Of a stretch of DNA of 64,000 nucleotides, positions 10,574 through 22,345 are shown one piece after another. Source of the DNA: Lepidodermella squamata. Lineage: Eukaryota > Gastrotricha. Below the pieces are notes generated by a model. The model ran no database searches. It was not told the DNA's origin and was given only the letters and a program-made list of their open reading frames with translations. Position 1 is the first letter of the stretch, and each line of letters begins with the position of its first letter. The stretch lies in contig JBLDXI010000025.1 in the NCBI GenBank assembly GCA_047495785.1, positions 186,001 to 250,000 on the forward strand. Reading direction: 5' to 3'. The position numbers and the translations under genes are program-made.

Positions 10574-13364
10574 TCAGAAGCTGGCACTCTGCGGCGACGC
10601 GACCCCGCCCATGCCGCCTCCGCCGCCCCCGCCGCCCACCATCTCACTGGTGGAGGCGTCGGGCGGCGTGGTCGGGGTGGCCGGCATCATGGCCATGATG
10701 ACGGAGGGCGACATGACGCCGCTGGTCGGCCGCGAGCCCGCCTGCTGCTGCATGAGGGCGCCGGCGCTGGCGAAGTGGGCGGATGGGCCGGGCGTGCCGG
10801 GCTGCGAGTGGCCCCCACCCGAGTGCGCCGACTGGTAGCGCGCGTGCATCGTCCGGCTCAGCTGGTACACGTACGAGATGTCCGGCCGCAGGTCCGGGTT
10901 CGGGTTTATGCACGCCGCCACCAGGTCTCGCAGTTCCTCACTGTTTCAAGAATAAAATGATAAAAATCAAGAACAAATTCAAGGAAAACATAATGCGAAA
11001 TCTTTGCGTCTAAACTCTAAACATTTGCGACGCTAAAAATGAGATTCCAGCTCTAAAATTAAGCGTCCTGGCACTACATTGTTCTGATTCTTAGCGCTTT
11101 CAACTCTGTCGTTTCTTGAACGTTCGTTGAACCTAGGATTTTTATGTTAGAACAATACTCCAAGTTTGTTCCCAAGCCGGTTATCATCGGAAAATCTAAT
11201 TTACTGATGGAACCCTAAATGTAGGGTGCTCGCTTGGTCCACACAGTAACCTCAGTATCTCTAGCTGACTGAATTTTGAAATCTGAAGCCAAAGTAAAAC
11301 AAAGCACTTTTCCAATTTTTTCATATTAAGCCGCGTCACACAGAAATTATGCACTCGTCATTAGTTTACAGAATTCAGTTTTAAGCTTTGCACATCCTTT
11401 GCATTTTCGTGAAAAGAATGCGCATCCTATTGCTCAGAAAAAAAACAGGAGGCAAGTGATAGTGCGAGCATTTTTTCATGTGATTCAGGATTGCCCTGAA
11501 TCCTGGTGGACAATGTTCACCCGTCAATGAGCCCCCTTCATCTCATAAAAATAGCAGTTAAAACTGTCGAAACTATGGGATTGTTGTGGATGATCTCAAC
11601 TTGTTTGGTAATTTACTGAATCGCAGTAAAAAATCCACCCTTCCTATTTTTGAAACCATTCTTTAACCACTTCCCACCCACAAAATTGATTCCAGCACCA
11701 AGTAAACGTCGTAAATTAAGGTTTTCTGAACTACGGACATGGAGCTTACCCGTAAATGTCGGCTGGCAGTGCCGGGTAGTCGCATTGTTCGATTTTTTTG
11801 CACAACGAGTAAAGGTTCATCTTATCGCCGTAGAAGGGGGATTGCAACGCCGCCATCTGCAGAAAAAACAAACAAGCAGCAAATTATTCGAAAATTGTTA
11901 TTGTTGCTGTTTTACTACTTATTCAATTTTCTTTTTTTCAAATCGAATAATTTTTCTTCGTTCTTATATGACAGTTCAACTGCATTACAAGCAATCGCCT
12001 TGAACTGGTACGTACACTTGTGCACCGGTGATTTTTGACGCAAGATCACGCAGATTGCCGCCGAACACGCAAAAGCACAGCCGGTCTTACTAGTGTATAA
12101 TAACAAAAAACAACCCACCACCGTCCTAAAAGTAGCAGCCGTAGTACGCGCCATGCCACTGCTACTACTACTACTACTACAGAGTACCTATACTCTATTA
12201 GCAGGTATATAAGAAGAAGTGGCCGGCGCGTCTTTCACTCACGGCTGCGTCGTCTGTCGCCCTTTCAACGGCCGGCTTCATTACGCGGTGAAAAAAAGAG
12301 GCGCTGTATAAACTTTATTGAGGCGCAGTCGCAAAAACAACTCAACACCACCGCGGCGCGAGATCGATAAATAATAAAACAAGGCTCGCAGAGAGCGGCA
12401 CAGCGTCTGCTGCTGCTGTGCATTTTTAACTTCACATGCCACAGGTGCAAAATCGATTGCGGCGGCGTGTAACGAAACGCAAGGATGCGGTGCAATTTTT
12501 TCTCCGCGGTGTGAGCCGATCGATGATCAGGTGGGAGAGGCGACAAAAAACCTCACCTCATAGAGCAAACAGCCCAAGCTCCAAATGTCGGATTTAAAAT
12601 TGTAACCGGTTTCGTGTATCCGCTCGGGCGACATGTAATACGGAGTTCCAACTGCAAAATTGAACATAAATTATCGAGAAACATTCTAAAGGAATGAAAA
12701 GAAATTTACCCAATGAGTGAGCTGCTGTGGTTTTAGAACTGAAAAATCTACCGAGGCCAAGATCTCCTAATTTCACGATGCCCTGAGCTGTGATGAAAAC
12801 GTTAGCTGGCTTAATATCGCGATGCATGATTCGTTTGCTGTGCATATGTTCTAAAGCACTGCAAATTTGTGTGAAGTACTTCCAGATTGTCTTCTCAGGA
12901 ATGAGACGATTCTGGCGTTTGAAGTGTTTTATCATGCGTGACAAGTCACCGGCGTCAGCTAGCTCGAGAGCTATGTTCAATTCGTTGTTTTCGATGAATG
13001 ACGATAAGTATTTTATAACATTAGGGTGGTTTAGCTGTTTCAATAGATCTATTTCTTTGATGCAATCCTGCCTCGCTTTTGCATCCATCATTTCGAAGAT
13101 CTATGAAACAACAGAACTTAAGATTTCAGAAGACTAAAATGAATTTTTCTCTACCTGAACTTTCTTCAGCGCTACTATTTGCCCATCGACTTTGTTACGA
13201 GCACGCCACACTTCGCTAAACTGCCCCTTGCCGATTTTCTTCTCGACTTCGAAGAATTGGAGAGAACAGTAGCAATTTCTCGTGTCACCTGCGAATTGCT
13301 GTGGTTGCTGAGAGGGCATGCCCATTCCAGCAACTGGAGCCACCGGTGTGCTGTCGCATTCCAT
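10574..13364 (-). CDS. NEK6/7: NEK6/NEK7-type mitotic serine/threonine kinase with extra C-terminal tail
   Basis: Five exons: 13364-13155, 13100-12710, 12651-12557, 11856-11750, 10940-10574 (390 codons with stop; phases agree). The kinase runs from about residue 36 to 300. It has the glycine loop [15 protein letters not shown], the catalytic [30 protein letters not shown] and [23 protein letters not shown] in place of DFG, and [14 protein letters not shown], are typical of NEK6/7, and [19 protein letters not shown] is close to the human proteins. NEK6/7 act in spindle and centrosome function downstream of NEK9; NEK7 also licenses the NLRP3 inflammasome in mammals. Human NEK7 ends about where residue 305 falls here, after [13 protein letters not shown]. 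This protein goes on for about 85 residues rich in Gly, Ser, Pro, Met and Ala, ending in a Gly run and SPQSASF. Confidence 0.94.
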
Positions 13365-14192
13365 ATTAGACTACAGCAATATGGAATCTAAATTAGAAAA
13401 TACAGGATAAGGATAAACGAAAGCCATGTGCTGAGATAAGATTTCAGTCGAAATTGCAGTTTAAAAGAACCACATTTCTCATGTTAACATCAAATTCAAG
13501 AGATAATAAGTAGCTATAAAGCAGTTAGCTATAATAATAATAGTTATTTTGCCGATTCAGCCCAAACATCATTTAGCTATTTTGAGCTACTGCAAGCTGG
13601 ATACTACTAAACGCTTAACGAACACCCTGAAGACAATAAAAATGTATTTATGTGGGCTAACAGTTCTCCAGGCCAAGATGCAAATAAACTAATTGACTTT
13701 TCGAATTGTAAGAACGCATTAAGCGAAAAATAGCCTCTGTTGTACGCACTTGGTTCTCATGGGTCATGAGATCAAGGTTCTGAACACCAGTTGAAAAGAA
13801 ACACCAGCGCACTTGGGCTTAAAACGCTAAGCAAATGAAACACTATTGGGAGTCCCACAAGAGGACAAATAAAGCCATGACTAAATAATGTCAAGGGAGG
13901 AGGGAAGAATATGAATAAACCAGAATGGAGTTTAGCGAGTCCCACGTCTCCGGCCAGTGGAATGCGAAAGCTAGCCAATGCAAAAGCTAGCCAAACTCGC
14001 CAGAGGCTGCTGGCATCGCATCAACTCAGCTGAGCGCTCAAGGATTAGCGTTTTCTTCGCATAAATATTTCAAAAAATTGTATATCTTATACTAAACTAA
14101 AGGTAAATAATATGTTACAATTTTTAATTATCTAGCAACGTTTGTAGCAACGCAAAGACCGCGAAGTTTGAAAACTGGTTCGGTTTCGGGAT
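13365..14192. other. Intergenic region upstream of the kinase
   Basis: This presumably holds the kinase promoter and 5' UTR. AT-rich; no convincing ORF, TATA box or RNA. Confidence 0.45.
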
Positions 14193-14207
14193 GATCATAA
14201 TAGGTTC

Positions 14208-14930
14208 CCAGCTAGGGTCTCCAAGCTGGATAGCGTGGGCTACAAGTATTTCAAGAGATCACGTGATATCCCGTTTTGTGCTTCCAATCTGTCGACCGGT
14301 TTCACTATGGGAATAATACCTACTAGTCTAAAAGCGAAACTTAATGCTGTTAAATTTGTGTGTGAGCTGACCAGGTGCGATAATCCTTTAGTACAGGATG
14401 CTTTTTCTTTCTACTACCACTCTCGTCCTAAATTGGGTGTTCTTAACCCTATTCATGCAGCTCGAAATTTTCTTGTTTCTTACAATATAACACCTGACTT
14501 TTGGCTATTACGAGATCCAACCTTCATGAACCAGACTTTTAAGCTGGTCAAAGACGTTTACACCACAGAACTTTCAGTGAAGTTTCACCTTAAATACGAT
14601 AATACATATCTATTAGCTAAAAAAGGATACTTCGGTATTAGCAATATTTTCGAAAACTACCCGCCAGATTTACGTGCGACTGCTTTTCAAATTATCACTA
14701 ACACTATTTTTCGTCGTCTAGAGCACATTATTTTTAGAATCACCAAAGTTAAGTGCATGTATTGTGGCGATGATACACCTCTTAGACTGCTAGCATATCA
14801 TCTATCATACGAATGTGCGTCCTTAGTTAGTCATGATCCTGAAAGATTGCTCAGTTCCGACAATAGCATAGTCAAAAACACCTTGATTTTCTTTAAGCGC
14901 CTAATCAAGGCATTTAATTTGGCCATATAA
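14208..14930 (+). pseudogene. C-terminal part of a LINE ORF (CCHC zinc-knuckle tail)
   Basis: An open frame of about 240 codons that begins at the truncation point, not at an ATG, and ends in TAA. Near its end is C-x2-C-x11-H-x4-C (CMYCGDD...YHLSYEC). This type of cysteine/histidine knuckle closes the reverse-transcriptase ORF of several non-LTR clades. The part before it should be the thumb/linker region; I see no RT catalytic YxDD box, which would lie upstream of the truncation. I cannot name the clade. The copy cannot move by itself. Confidence 0.7.
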
Positions 14931-15002
14931 ACTGATGTCTGAGGATTGGCAAATTACCTCTGACAATAGGGCCATATTCTGCCCAATGATATAATTTGCT
15001 TC

Positions 15003-15027
15003 CTAGGGAACCTGAGGTTCCCTAGGT
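15003..15027 (+). repeat. Perfect hairpin in the LINE 3' UTR
   Basis: An 11-bp stem (CCTAGGGAACC) with the three-base loop TGA. A stem-loop just before a short-repeat tail is a common recognition signal for the element's own reverse transcriptase in stringent LINE families; its role here is inferred. Confidence 0.75.
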
Positions 15028-15058
15028 ATGAGGGCAGGCAGGCAGGATCATAATAGGT

Positions 15059-16856
15059 GCGGATTAACTTCTGTTAACTTCTTAATCGAATCTGTCTGGG
15101 GCGGTACGTATAAAACTGTCGTTGTCTATATTAAGGGGTCGCTGGGATCAATTCAATATCATATTGTGTTCCTACGACCACTTTCAAGTTTGGTACAAGC
15201 TTGAATCTTCAAGTTGAGAAGATTGAACGGCCTCAGTAATCTCTTGAAATAATTATCATGACTTCGAGAGAATTAATGGCGCGACAACAATGCATCAGGA
15301 TGTGACTTTGATTAGTAAGTAGAGGGACTTCAGGCACTCTGACATGCCAAAGACGTTGGTTCATGACCAATCGAACGTAGGGTGTTCAAGACATCGTGAT
15401 TTGGGTACCTTTGGATTTGGGATACCTCGAGCAAACAAACCTGGATGTATGCAGTGTCATGCATTGCTGGATAAGAAATGACAATATTCCTAGAGGGAAG
15501 TTCTGAAAATATCATTTTTGCTATTCATGAGATGACATTGAGGCAATAGCTGAATAAACTGGTCACATTTTGAACTAAGATCCTTCCTGTGGAGTTCAAC
15601 CTAGAAACAACTAACCGAATTTTAACCGAGAAGGATGAATTTGCTGAACAATTTATTCTTGTTTAACAAAACTTGAATACTTGTGTATAGGGAGCGAGTC
15701 CACCTCCCATCTTCCCTCCCGGTCCCCTTACAACCGCGTAAGCGAACACGGAGTGTGTGTCGGCCATGGTGGCTCAAAGGTTAGAGCCGTGCCTTCTCAG
15801 AAAGACAGCCCGGGTTTAATCCCCGGGTACGACACTTTTCGAGCACTCGTGTAGCGCGTTACATTGTGTACCTATGCTTTGAAATAACCAAACTCGAGAT
15901 CCAAAATGAACAGCATCTACCAAGATGCGTTAGATGCGATCCATCAAGTACTCTTCAACTGAGAAGGCTGAAGAAATAAAAAGTCGGATGGTAGTTTCAA
16001 TCAATTTGTCACTTTATTCATTTATCATTCTCAAATCTGATTGTACAATAGCCGATATTTATCGTCATCATGCGGAAATAGCTTGAATAATTCAATACGA
16101 TAATGATGATATTTATAATGGTAATGATTGCAGCAACACTAAAGCAGTCATATTCGCGCATGTTTTCTACAGATAGGTATGGATGGTAAAAGAGTGAAGC
16201 TCAGAGCTTGTGGCAAAGATCTCGGTTGTTGATAATTAGCCAGCAGCTGATTTGTACACGACAACAACAACAACAACAAGAACGACAAGAACGAAATGAT
16301 AGATTTCGACAAACAAGCAAAGGAACAAGCGCGCGCAGGGTGGAACAAACAAACGAACAAGAAACGAATTATTTACTAGCAATTTTATTGACACTACAGA
16401 TGTTGGACTACACAGATGTTTGTTTGACAAATAATAATAATAATAATAAGATTGATAATAGTTGATACCACTACTATTACTAGAGGCGGTAGAAGAAGTT
16501 GAAAATTACGAATACCCACTGGATGTTTCGCAGAGTCATTTTCAGGCAGCCTGATTGTTTTGTGTTTCATTGATGCAGCACAGGATGTGAACAAGAACAA
16601 GAACAAGAACAAGAACGTTAAGTATTTGACAGACAGATGAAACAACAATAATTTACAACAATAAGAAGCAGCATTATTTTTTATTGCTTGAAACCAGCAA
16701 AACAATGTAGTAGAAATTTGGCGATTGAGGCGTTGCGTTTATCACAAGAAAACAGCAATGCAGAATTTCTCAGATCTCCGAGAAAAAGTGAATGAAAATA
16801 ACTGCTTTTTTCATCATAATTTCAGACATCTGAGTGTTTCAATAATTGATTAGCGA
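15059..16856. other. Intergenic region, LINE to coiled-coil gene 3' end
   Basis: Apart from the tRNA-like element it holds simple repeats: (CAA)n at about 16261-16280, (AAT)n at about 16430-16449 and (GAACAA)n at about 16589-16616. The 3' UTR of the minus-strand coiled-coil gene should lie at the right end. Confidence 0.5.
15759..15834 (+). pseudogene. tRNA-like sequence (tRNA pseudogene or SINE head)
   Basis: The D arm is a good 5-bp stem (GGCTC/GAGCC). The T arm is CCCGG/CCGGG with box B-like GGTTTAATCC. TTTT follows. The acceptor stem has two mismatches (GTCGGCC against GTACGAC). The anticodon arm pairs badly and leaves a six-base loop, so no anticodon can be assigned with confidence. It could be a dead tRNA or the head of a tRNA-derived SINE. 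Confidence 0.55.
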
Positions 16857-19140
16857 TCAAACTACAAGAACTTCGCGGCCGGCGAATGCATGCGAGCCAA
16901 CCATGCGTGGACTAGTTTGATACGCCTGTTTGCCATTGCTGTTATTCGGATCAGTATTCTGGCCGCCGTCATTCTGGCTATTGCTATTAGGGTCTTTTTG
17001 ATTCAACTCGAGGTGTTGCTTCAGGTGCTTGGACCTGATCTTCGACGCCGCGTCCATCGCCTCGGACGGCGACGACCGGCTGCGGAACAACTGCGACGCC
17101 GATGACGCCGACGAAGAGTCACTCGCCGTCGAGGTCGATGTTATCGACGGCGACGACTCGTCGATTTTGCACGGCGACGCCGATTTCGCGGCGATCAGGT
17201 AGTTGGTGGATGAGTAGCGGCGCTTGAAGTCGAACTTGCGGCGCGAATACCGCGTCTGGCGCGTGCCGAAGCACCGCTCGGGCCGCTTGTTCGGGTCCGT
17301 GTCGTCGTCCGAGTCGTCCTCGTTGTCCTCCGAGTGCGCGTGGCCCGAGTCCGACGACGAGATGAAGTGCGTCGACTCGGAGCCGAGCGACGACAGCGCG
17401 AGCGGCGACACGCTGTTCTCGAGCTCGGCCGCCTCCTCCGCCAGCGACACGATGTCCGTGCACGATTTCGCCGTCTGCTGCTGCTGGTGCAGATGATTGA
17501 GGGAGGTCGTGAATTCGACGACCCGCGCCGGGTCAGAGATGCAGACGCGGTTCTTGCGCAGCCGCGGCCGCGACGCGCCGTTCACGTCCGGCGACGCCTG
17601 CAGCGGCTTCGGCTGCTGCGGCGGCGGCGGCGCTGCGATCGCGTCGTCGGCGAGGCAGCACGTCGACTTGGACGGCGACGGCGACGCCTCGATGACGGCC
17701 GAGACGACGAGGCGGCGGGCGGTGGGCAGCTGCGGCGAGATGGTGTCGCTCGAGCGGAACTTGTCGCGGTGTTCCGGCTTGAGCTTGCGGCTGCTCGAGC
17801 CCAGCTTCGTGAGGCGCAGCTTCAGGCTCGACATTATCGCCCGGCCGAACGTTTTCGGCGCGGCCGCCGATGCGCTGCTCGGCGACGGCAGTAACGCGGC
17901 GGCTAAACCTATCGAGGAAAGAGAACAGGTTAAATGATAATTTCAAGAAGCTGTTCGCTTAATAATTTCTGAAACACCTGTATTTCGTAGGTAATTTTTC
18001 TCAATTTTTAAATAATTTGTTCAAAAAAGTAGTTCCAAGAAAGCTATTCGGCTTGAGAGAAGGATATAATTACGCCAAGGTTCCAAGATTTTCACAATTT
18101 GTTCACTGCATTGTTCACTTGCAAATTCATCTCATAGGTACGATTGGAACCTTAAGGAAATGGAACTGGAAGCCCGAAATTTGATGCTGCGATGTTCGAT
18201 CTTACGAGGCAATTTGAAATGTCATGAAAAGCAGAAGAGCTTGAAAAATTGCCAACGTGAACATGAAAAATCCGGAATGACCGGCCCAGCCAAGGAAAAT
18301 GCCGAAAATGGCCAAACCAGGATAGTGCATTGCTCCCATAAGTTGGGCAACCGTTTCCGATTTCGCATTTTATCGAAAATGTTTTCCCATTATTTGATGA
18401 TAACTGATCGGAGATTTTCGGTGTTTTACCCGGTTGGACCAAATCTCTGCGCATTTTATATTTCCTATAGCACGTTTCACACGAATTTGCTAAATTTGCC
18501 AAATCTAGCGAAATTAAACGCAGATATTTGTACTGATTTTTCATTGAATGGTTTTTCAAAATTTTAGTTTATCGAATATTTGTAAATTTCCGTTATACTA
18601 ACCTGGCGGCGTTGGGGTCGAAGCTGGTTGGAGTTGTCGGCGGGGCGGCGTGGGCACAGGCGCCAGTCGCAACGCCTGCGTCGCATGGGGCGGAGCACTT
18701 GCGGGAGTCGGCGAGCACGACGAACAGCTAATAGACACCGTAGTGGCTTCGGTGACTTTTTTGCGCAGCTGCGCATTCTCGACGCGCAGTTGCGCAATCG
18801 CCGCGTCCTTGGCGCGCAGGGCCGCGGCGACCCTCGCGGCGTCGCGGCGCAGCTGCCCGAGCAGGGTGACGAGCTCGGCGTCGGCGCGCCGCTTCAGCGC
18901 CTCGTTGTCGGCCTCGAGGCGCGCGGCGTGCGACCGCGACGCCGCCAGTTGCTTGCGCAGCGAGAAGATCCACTCGAGGAGGACGCGCGTGAGCACGGGC
19001 GGCGGCGGCTTCTTAAGCCCATCGCCGCTCGTCGTCGCCGCCGCTTTCGATTGGCCGACCACGTGGTCGTCGTCCAACACTTCGAATACCGTCGACTTCG
19101 AGGACGACAGCAAATCGTCGACGGTTATCGTTGCTGACAT
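16857..19140 (-). CDS. Unrecognised protein: N-terminal coiled coil, Ser/Asp-rich remainder
   Basis: Two exons: 19140-18603 and 17908-16857 (530 codons with stop; donor GTTAGT, acceptor GATAG, phases agree). Residues about 52-130 form a coiled coil with heptad Leu/Ala (LLEWIFSLRKQLAASRSHAA, ARLEADNEALKRRADAEL, IAQLRVENAQLRKKV). The rest is mostly disordered: Pro/Ala-rich linkers, a Ser/Glu/Asp-rich acidic stretch (SEDNEDDSDDDTD) and a basic segment TRQTRYSRRKFDFKRRYSS. The C-terminus is Asn/Gln-rich. Short blocks that look more constrained are CISDPARVVEFTTSLNHLH and MSSLKLRLTKLGSSSRKLK. I do not recognise the family. The coiled coil suggests oligomerisation, and the basic/acidic segments would fit a scaffold or nuclear protein; both are inference. 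The long GC-rich open frame across a phase-consistent intron supports a real gene. Confidence 0.72.
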
Positions 19141-20324
19141 TAATTAATACAGTCAATTCATTAACACAAACATCTATTCCAAAAGTCAGAGAAATTAACA
19201 TGGATGAAAAAACACTCTTGGTCACTTGAGCGCGTGAATGCGTCTCAGTAAAAAATAGTCATAATGACATCACTTTTACGTTAACCAATTTGTAGACGGC
19301 ATGGGTCAGTATTCATGGAACCAGCGGAATTTAGGAGAAAATACCACTTCTTATCCCAGATGGAATTTCATCTGGCTGCCAAGGTGATAACAGCTCATTT
19401 GATGAAAAAAAACTAATTTATCGCGTTTTTCCTGGTAATAAAACGCGCAATTTCCAGCTAATAATTGCGCCCATCTAGATAAGAAAACGTTCATTTTTTG
19501 TCGCAAGGCGTGAAAAATCACGGCGAGATATATACTTAAGTGGACTCCCCCGCAGCAGCTATCCGAATCTAAATTTCCCGTGGTAATAATGAAGAATCGT
19601 CCAATTATTTAGATGCTTAGAAGAAGAAGTTGCGTGTTGACAAAAAATTATCAAGTCAAGACAGTAGCGAAGAGTGCAATTGTCGGCGGCAGCAGCAGGT
19701 GCGTTTTTTATTGCGGCGTAAGAATGTATCTAGGCCGCGCGGTTTAACAACTGATACCCCCGCATGTATTTGCGCGGCACGTGCTGCGCAAAACTCGAAA
19801 TGACCTGACTAAAGTGATGATCGTAAATGAGAGCAACAGCTGCGGTGCTAAATCGACCGGCGCTTTATTAGCCGCGTGCTGAAGCCAAAAGTTAACGACC
19901 GAAGCACGCTGAGGCCGGCGGCGGCGCCAAAACACCTACACTGCTGCTGACCAACACACAATCACAGGTGCGTCGAAAAAAGCAGTCGCTGATTGATGAT
20001 TGCAGCAGCAGCGTGGCGGCCGGCCGTTTTTACGACGCGAACAGTATCAACATCAACAACAGGCCGTTTTTATTGCAGGCCGGGCCTGTGTTTATGCAAA
20101 AAGCGTGCGCGCGTGCCTTTCGCGTGCCTACGGCGGGGTAATCCCCCAACGCGTCTCGAGAACAAAAAATCGGCAGATGCTTCTGCGTCGACGAACGGCG
20201 GACGTGCGGCAGTGAATGGCCGGCGAAAAATACTTACAGCAGCGGCGGTGAATTTACTAGAAAAACACTGCTCATAATAAATTAGACGACGAAATCGAAT
20301 ACCTTCGAACGAACGACGAAGGCA

Positions 20325-20350
20325 CAACAAACAAACAAACAAACAAACAT
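20325..20350 (+). repeat. (CAAA)n microsatellite
   Basis: Tandem ACAA/CAAA tetranucleotides. Confidence 0.8.
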
Positions 20351-21307
20351 GCGAATAAACAAATACACGCAATTCGATCAATTTTTTCCAACATCAGTAC
20401 GCCTACTGTCACTGTTAATCAGACTCTTGCGCGTTTTCTACATCTCGAGAATAAAAATCATCAACTAAATGCGCGGAAAGAGTTGAGAGAAGCGCGTGAC
20501 CTACATTATTTTTTTATTACACGAACTGCGCCGCGCATTTTAAAAATGCACGATTTTATTGCCCTCAGAAATCGCTCGCATTACAAATTTGTTCACGCGA
20601 AAAATACATTAAATGGGTTAGACTCCTCGGTGTAAATTCTTAAAAAATGGTGTAAATGCGCGGGCCCGAATGCGTGGAAAGCGAAAATTTGACGTAAAAT
20701 CAGTTGTCCACAAAACACATAACGTTAAAGGCAACTAATTCCTTCTCGAAGCTATATCATTCACCTCAACATGTAATAGTGACTGTGAAAGGTTAGACTA
20801 GCCGTTCTAAAAAAAGAAAGATGCATACGCGGAAAGGCTTGATTTTGTTGTACACCGATGAGACGCTTCACTACAAAAAAGTGTTTCGACGATTTTTGTT
20901 GGCAACGCATCGCAAAACAAACGTGAGTAAACGCGACGGCTGTGGAGAAAGAGATAAAAGGATGAGAAAACACGGCGGTGATGGCGTCAGTGTTGGTAGT
21001 GGCAGTAGATGCAAGTAAAAAGCAGTCAGTCATGCCCGTTGGCGTTGTCATCGCCGCCGTCGTCCCTGTTGCTGCCTGCGCTCTCGAACAACGTCAACAA
21101 CGCGGCTAATTGTGCCGCCTGTATTTGCCCGTGCAGCAGCGATGCAACAAAATAACTGCAACAAACAAAGCAACAAAGCCATGGACATGTCACGTCGAGT
21201 CATTTAACGCAACAGAACTACCGAAACAGCGGAATCATCGTGGTGAATCATCGTCGGCGGGTATTTCGCCGGGTTTTCATCGTCAGTGAAATTTAATCGG
21301 CGCGCCT

Positions 21308-21346
21308 GATGATGATGATGATGATGATGAGGATGAGGATGAGGAT
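21308..21346 (+). repeat. (GATGAT/GAGGAT)n microsatellite
   Basis: Pure ATG-type trinucleotide repeats grading into GATGAG repeats. Confidence 0.85.
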
Positions 21347-21495
21347 GAACTTCGGGGGGTAACTTGGCCGTAAAAGTGAGGATGAGCTCAGAGAAAAGAC
21401 TCAGAAAATGGTGTGGCTCCAAAGACATTTTGCACCTTGAACAGTTTGGGTTTACGCCAAAACTTGGAACAGATGATGCTTGCACGGTTTTCTAC

Positions 21496-21545
21496 GAGTA
21501 AATTCTAGGTTAAACCGCTGGTGTGAAACGTGCGAAATCGGCACT
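21496..21545 (+). repeat. Dispersed intergenic repeat, copy 1
   Basis: GAGTAAATTCTAGGTTAAAC followed by CGC and TGGTGTGAAACGTGCGAAAT, then CGGCACT. It is nearly identical to 23346-23404. Confidence 0.75.
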
Positions 21546-22314
21546 AATTTGACCTAATTAAATAATGTCAGTCGCGCGCTCAATTGCTAAATTTAAAAAC
21601 AGCAACGCACATTTCTGTTTTATTGAAGGGTAATAATGCCGCAAACAGCAAAAATCCCAAACCGGCGCAGAATTCTAAAGAACTTGAGAATCCGCTTTGG
21701 GAGCGGAGGTGAAAGAATAAAGAACTGAGCTCTTGACGACAAGAGAGCAGCAGTGGCGACTAAAATGAGCGATAATTGCCGTGTCGTGCAACACGTTGTC
21801 GTCGTCGTCGTCGTGTTTGTCGTGTTGCTGTGTCGGCGCGGCGCTTGCCGTCACTTAACCCCAAAGTGCAAACAGCAGCCGGGCCGCGCCGCGCTTCGAC
21901 GCCGGCGATACCACCGAGTTTAACACCGCAAACACGACAAACACGAAGATGATATCGTTGAGCGGCAACGCCGGCAAACACCAGTCGCGGCTAACACCAA
22001 GTGGAGGCGATGAGAACGAGGACAGCGGACGGCGCCGGATGAGCCCTCGCCCCCGTTGTCCTCACCCAGGAATGCGACACTGCGCACATTTCGCCTAAAA
22101 AATATTATCAGCTAAACGCTAAATTGTGGTCGCATTATTCCTTAATTATATCCTAGTTGCTACAGCGCAAGACATTTTACTAACACCAAAACAGCAAGTT
22201 CTGATTACGCGCAAGTTACCATCAATGTAAAAACCAGTCAGATGATAATTTTCTAATTTCTAACTTTTACGCATTAGCCAAACGCGCGACTAAATTTTTA
22301 TTACACGCGTTGCT

Positions 22315-22345
22315 GTTCGTCTGGGTCGGTCCGCGCATTTGGAAA
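22315..22345 (+). repeat. Short repeated motif, copy 1
   Basis: CGTCTGGGTCGGTCCGCGCA followed by TTTGGAAAA. A close copy (CGTCTGGGTCAGGTCCGCGC) occurs at about 24427-24458. Both follow an ACGCG-containing run. The function is unknown. Confidence 0.55.

Larger units (their letters stand above)
14193..15058 (+). mobile_element. 5'-truncated LINE retrotransposon copy with target-site duplication
   Basis: The insert lies between two copies of GATCATAATAGGT, at 14193-14205 and 15046-15058. This is a 13-bp target-site duplication. The body (14206-15045) opens directly inside a coding frame, as expected for 5' truncation. The 3' UTR contains a perfect hairpin, CCTAGGGAACC / GGTTCCCTAGG at about 15003-15027, and ends in a short (GGCA)n tail instead of poly(A). 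The near-perfect duplication and the still-open frame suggest a fairly recent insertion. Confidence 0.85.

Noticed and set aside
17119-17946. Long ORFs on both strands inside the coiled-coil gene
   Set aside because: Only the minus frame joins in phase with the upstream coiled-coil exon; the others are GC-driven shadows.
18130-18560. Apparent two-strand open region upstream of exon 2 of the coiled-coil gene
   Set aside because: Both frames are open for about 135 codons by chance in AT-rich intron; no domain, and it lies inside the intron.
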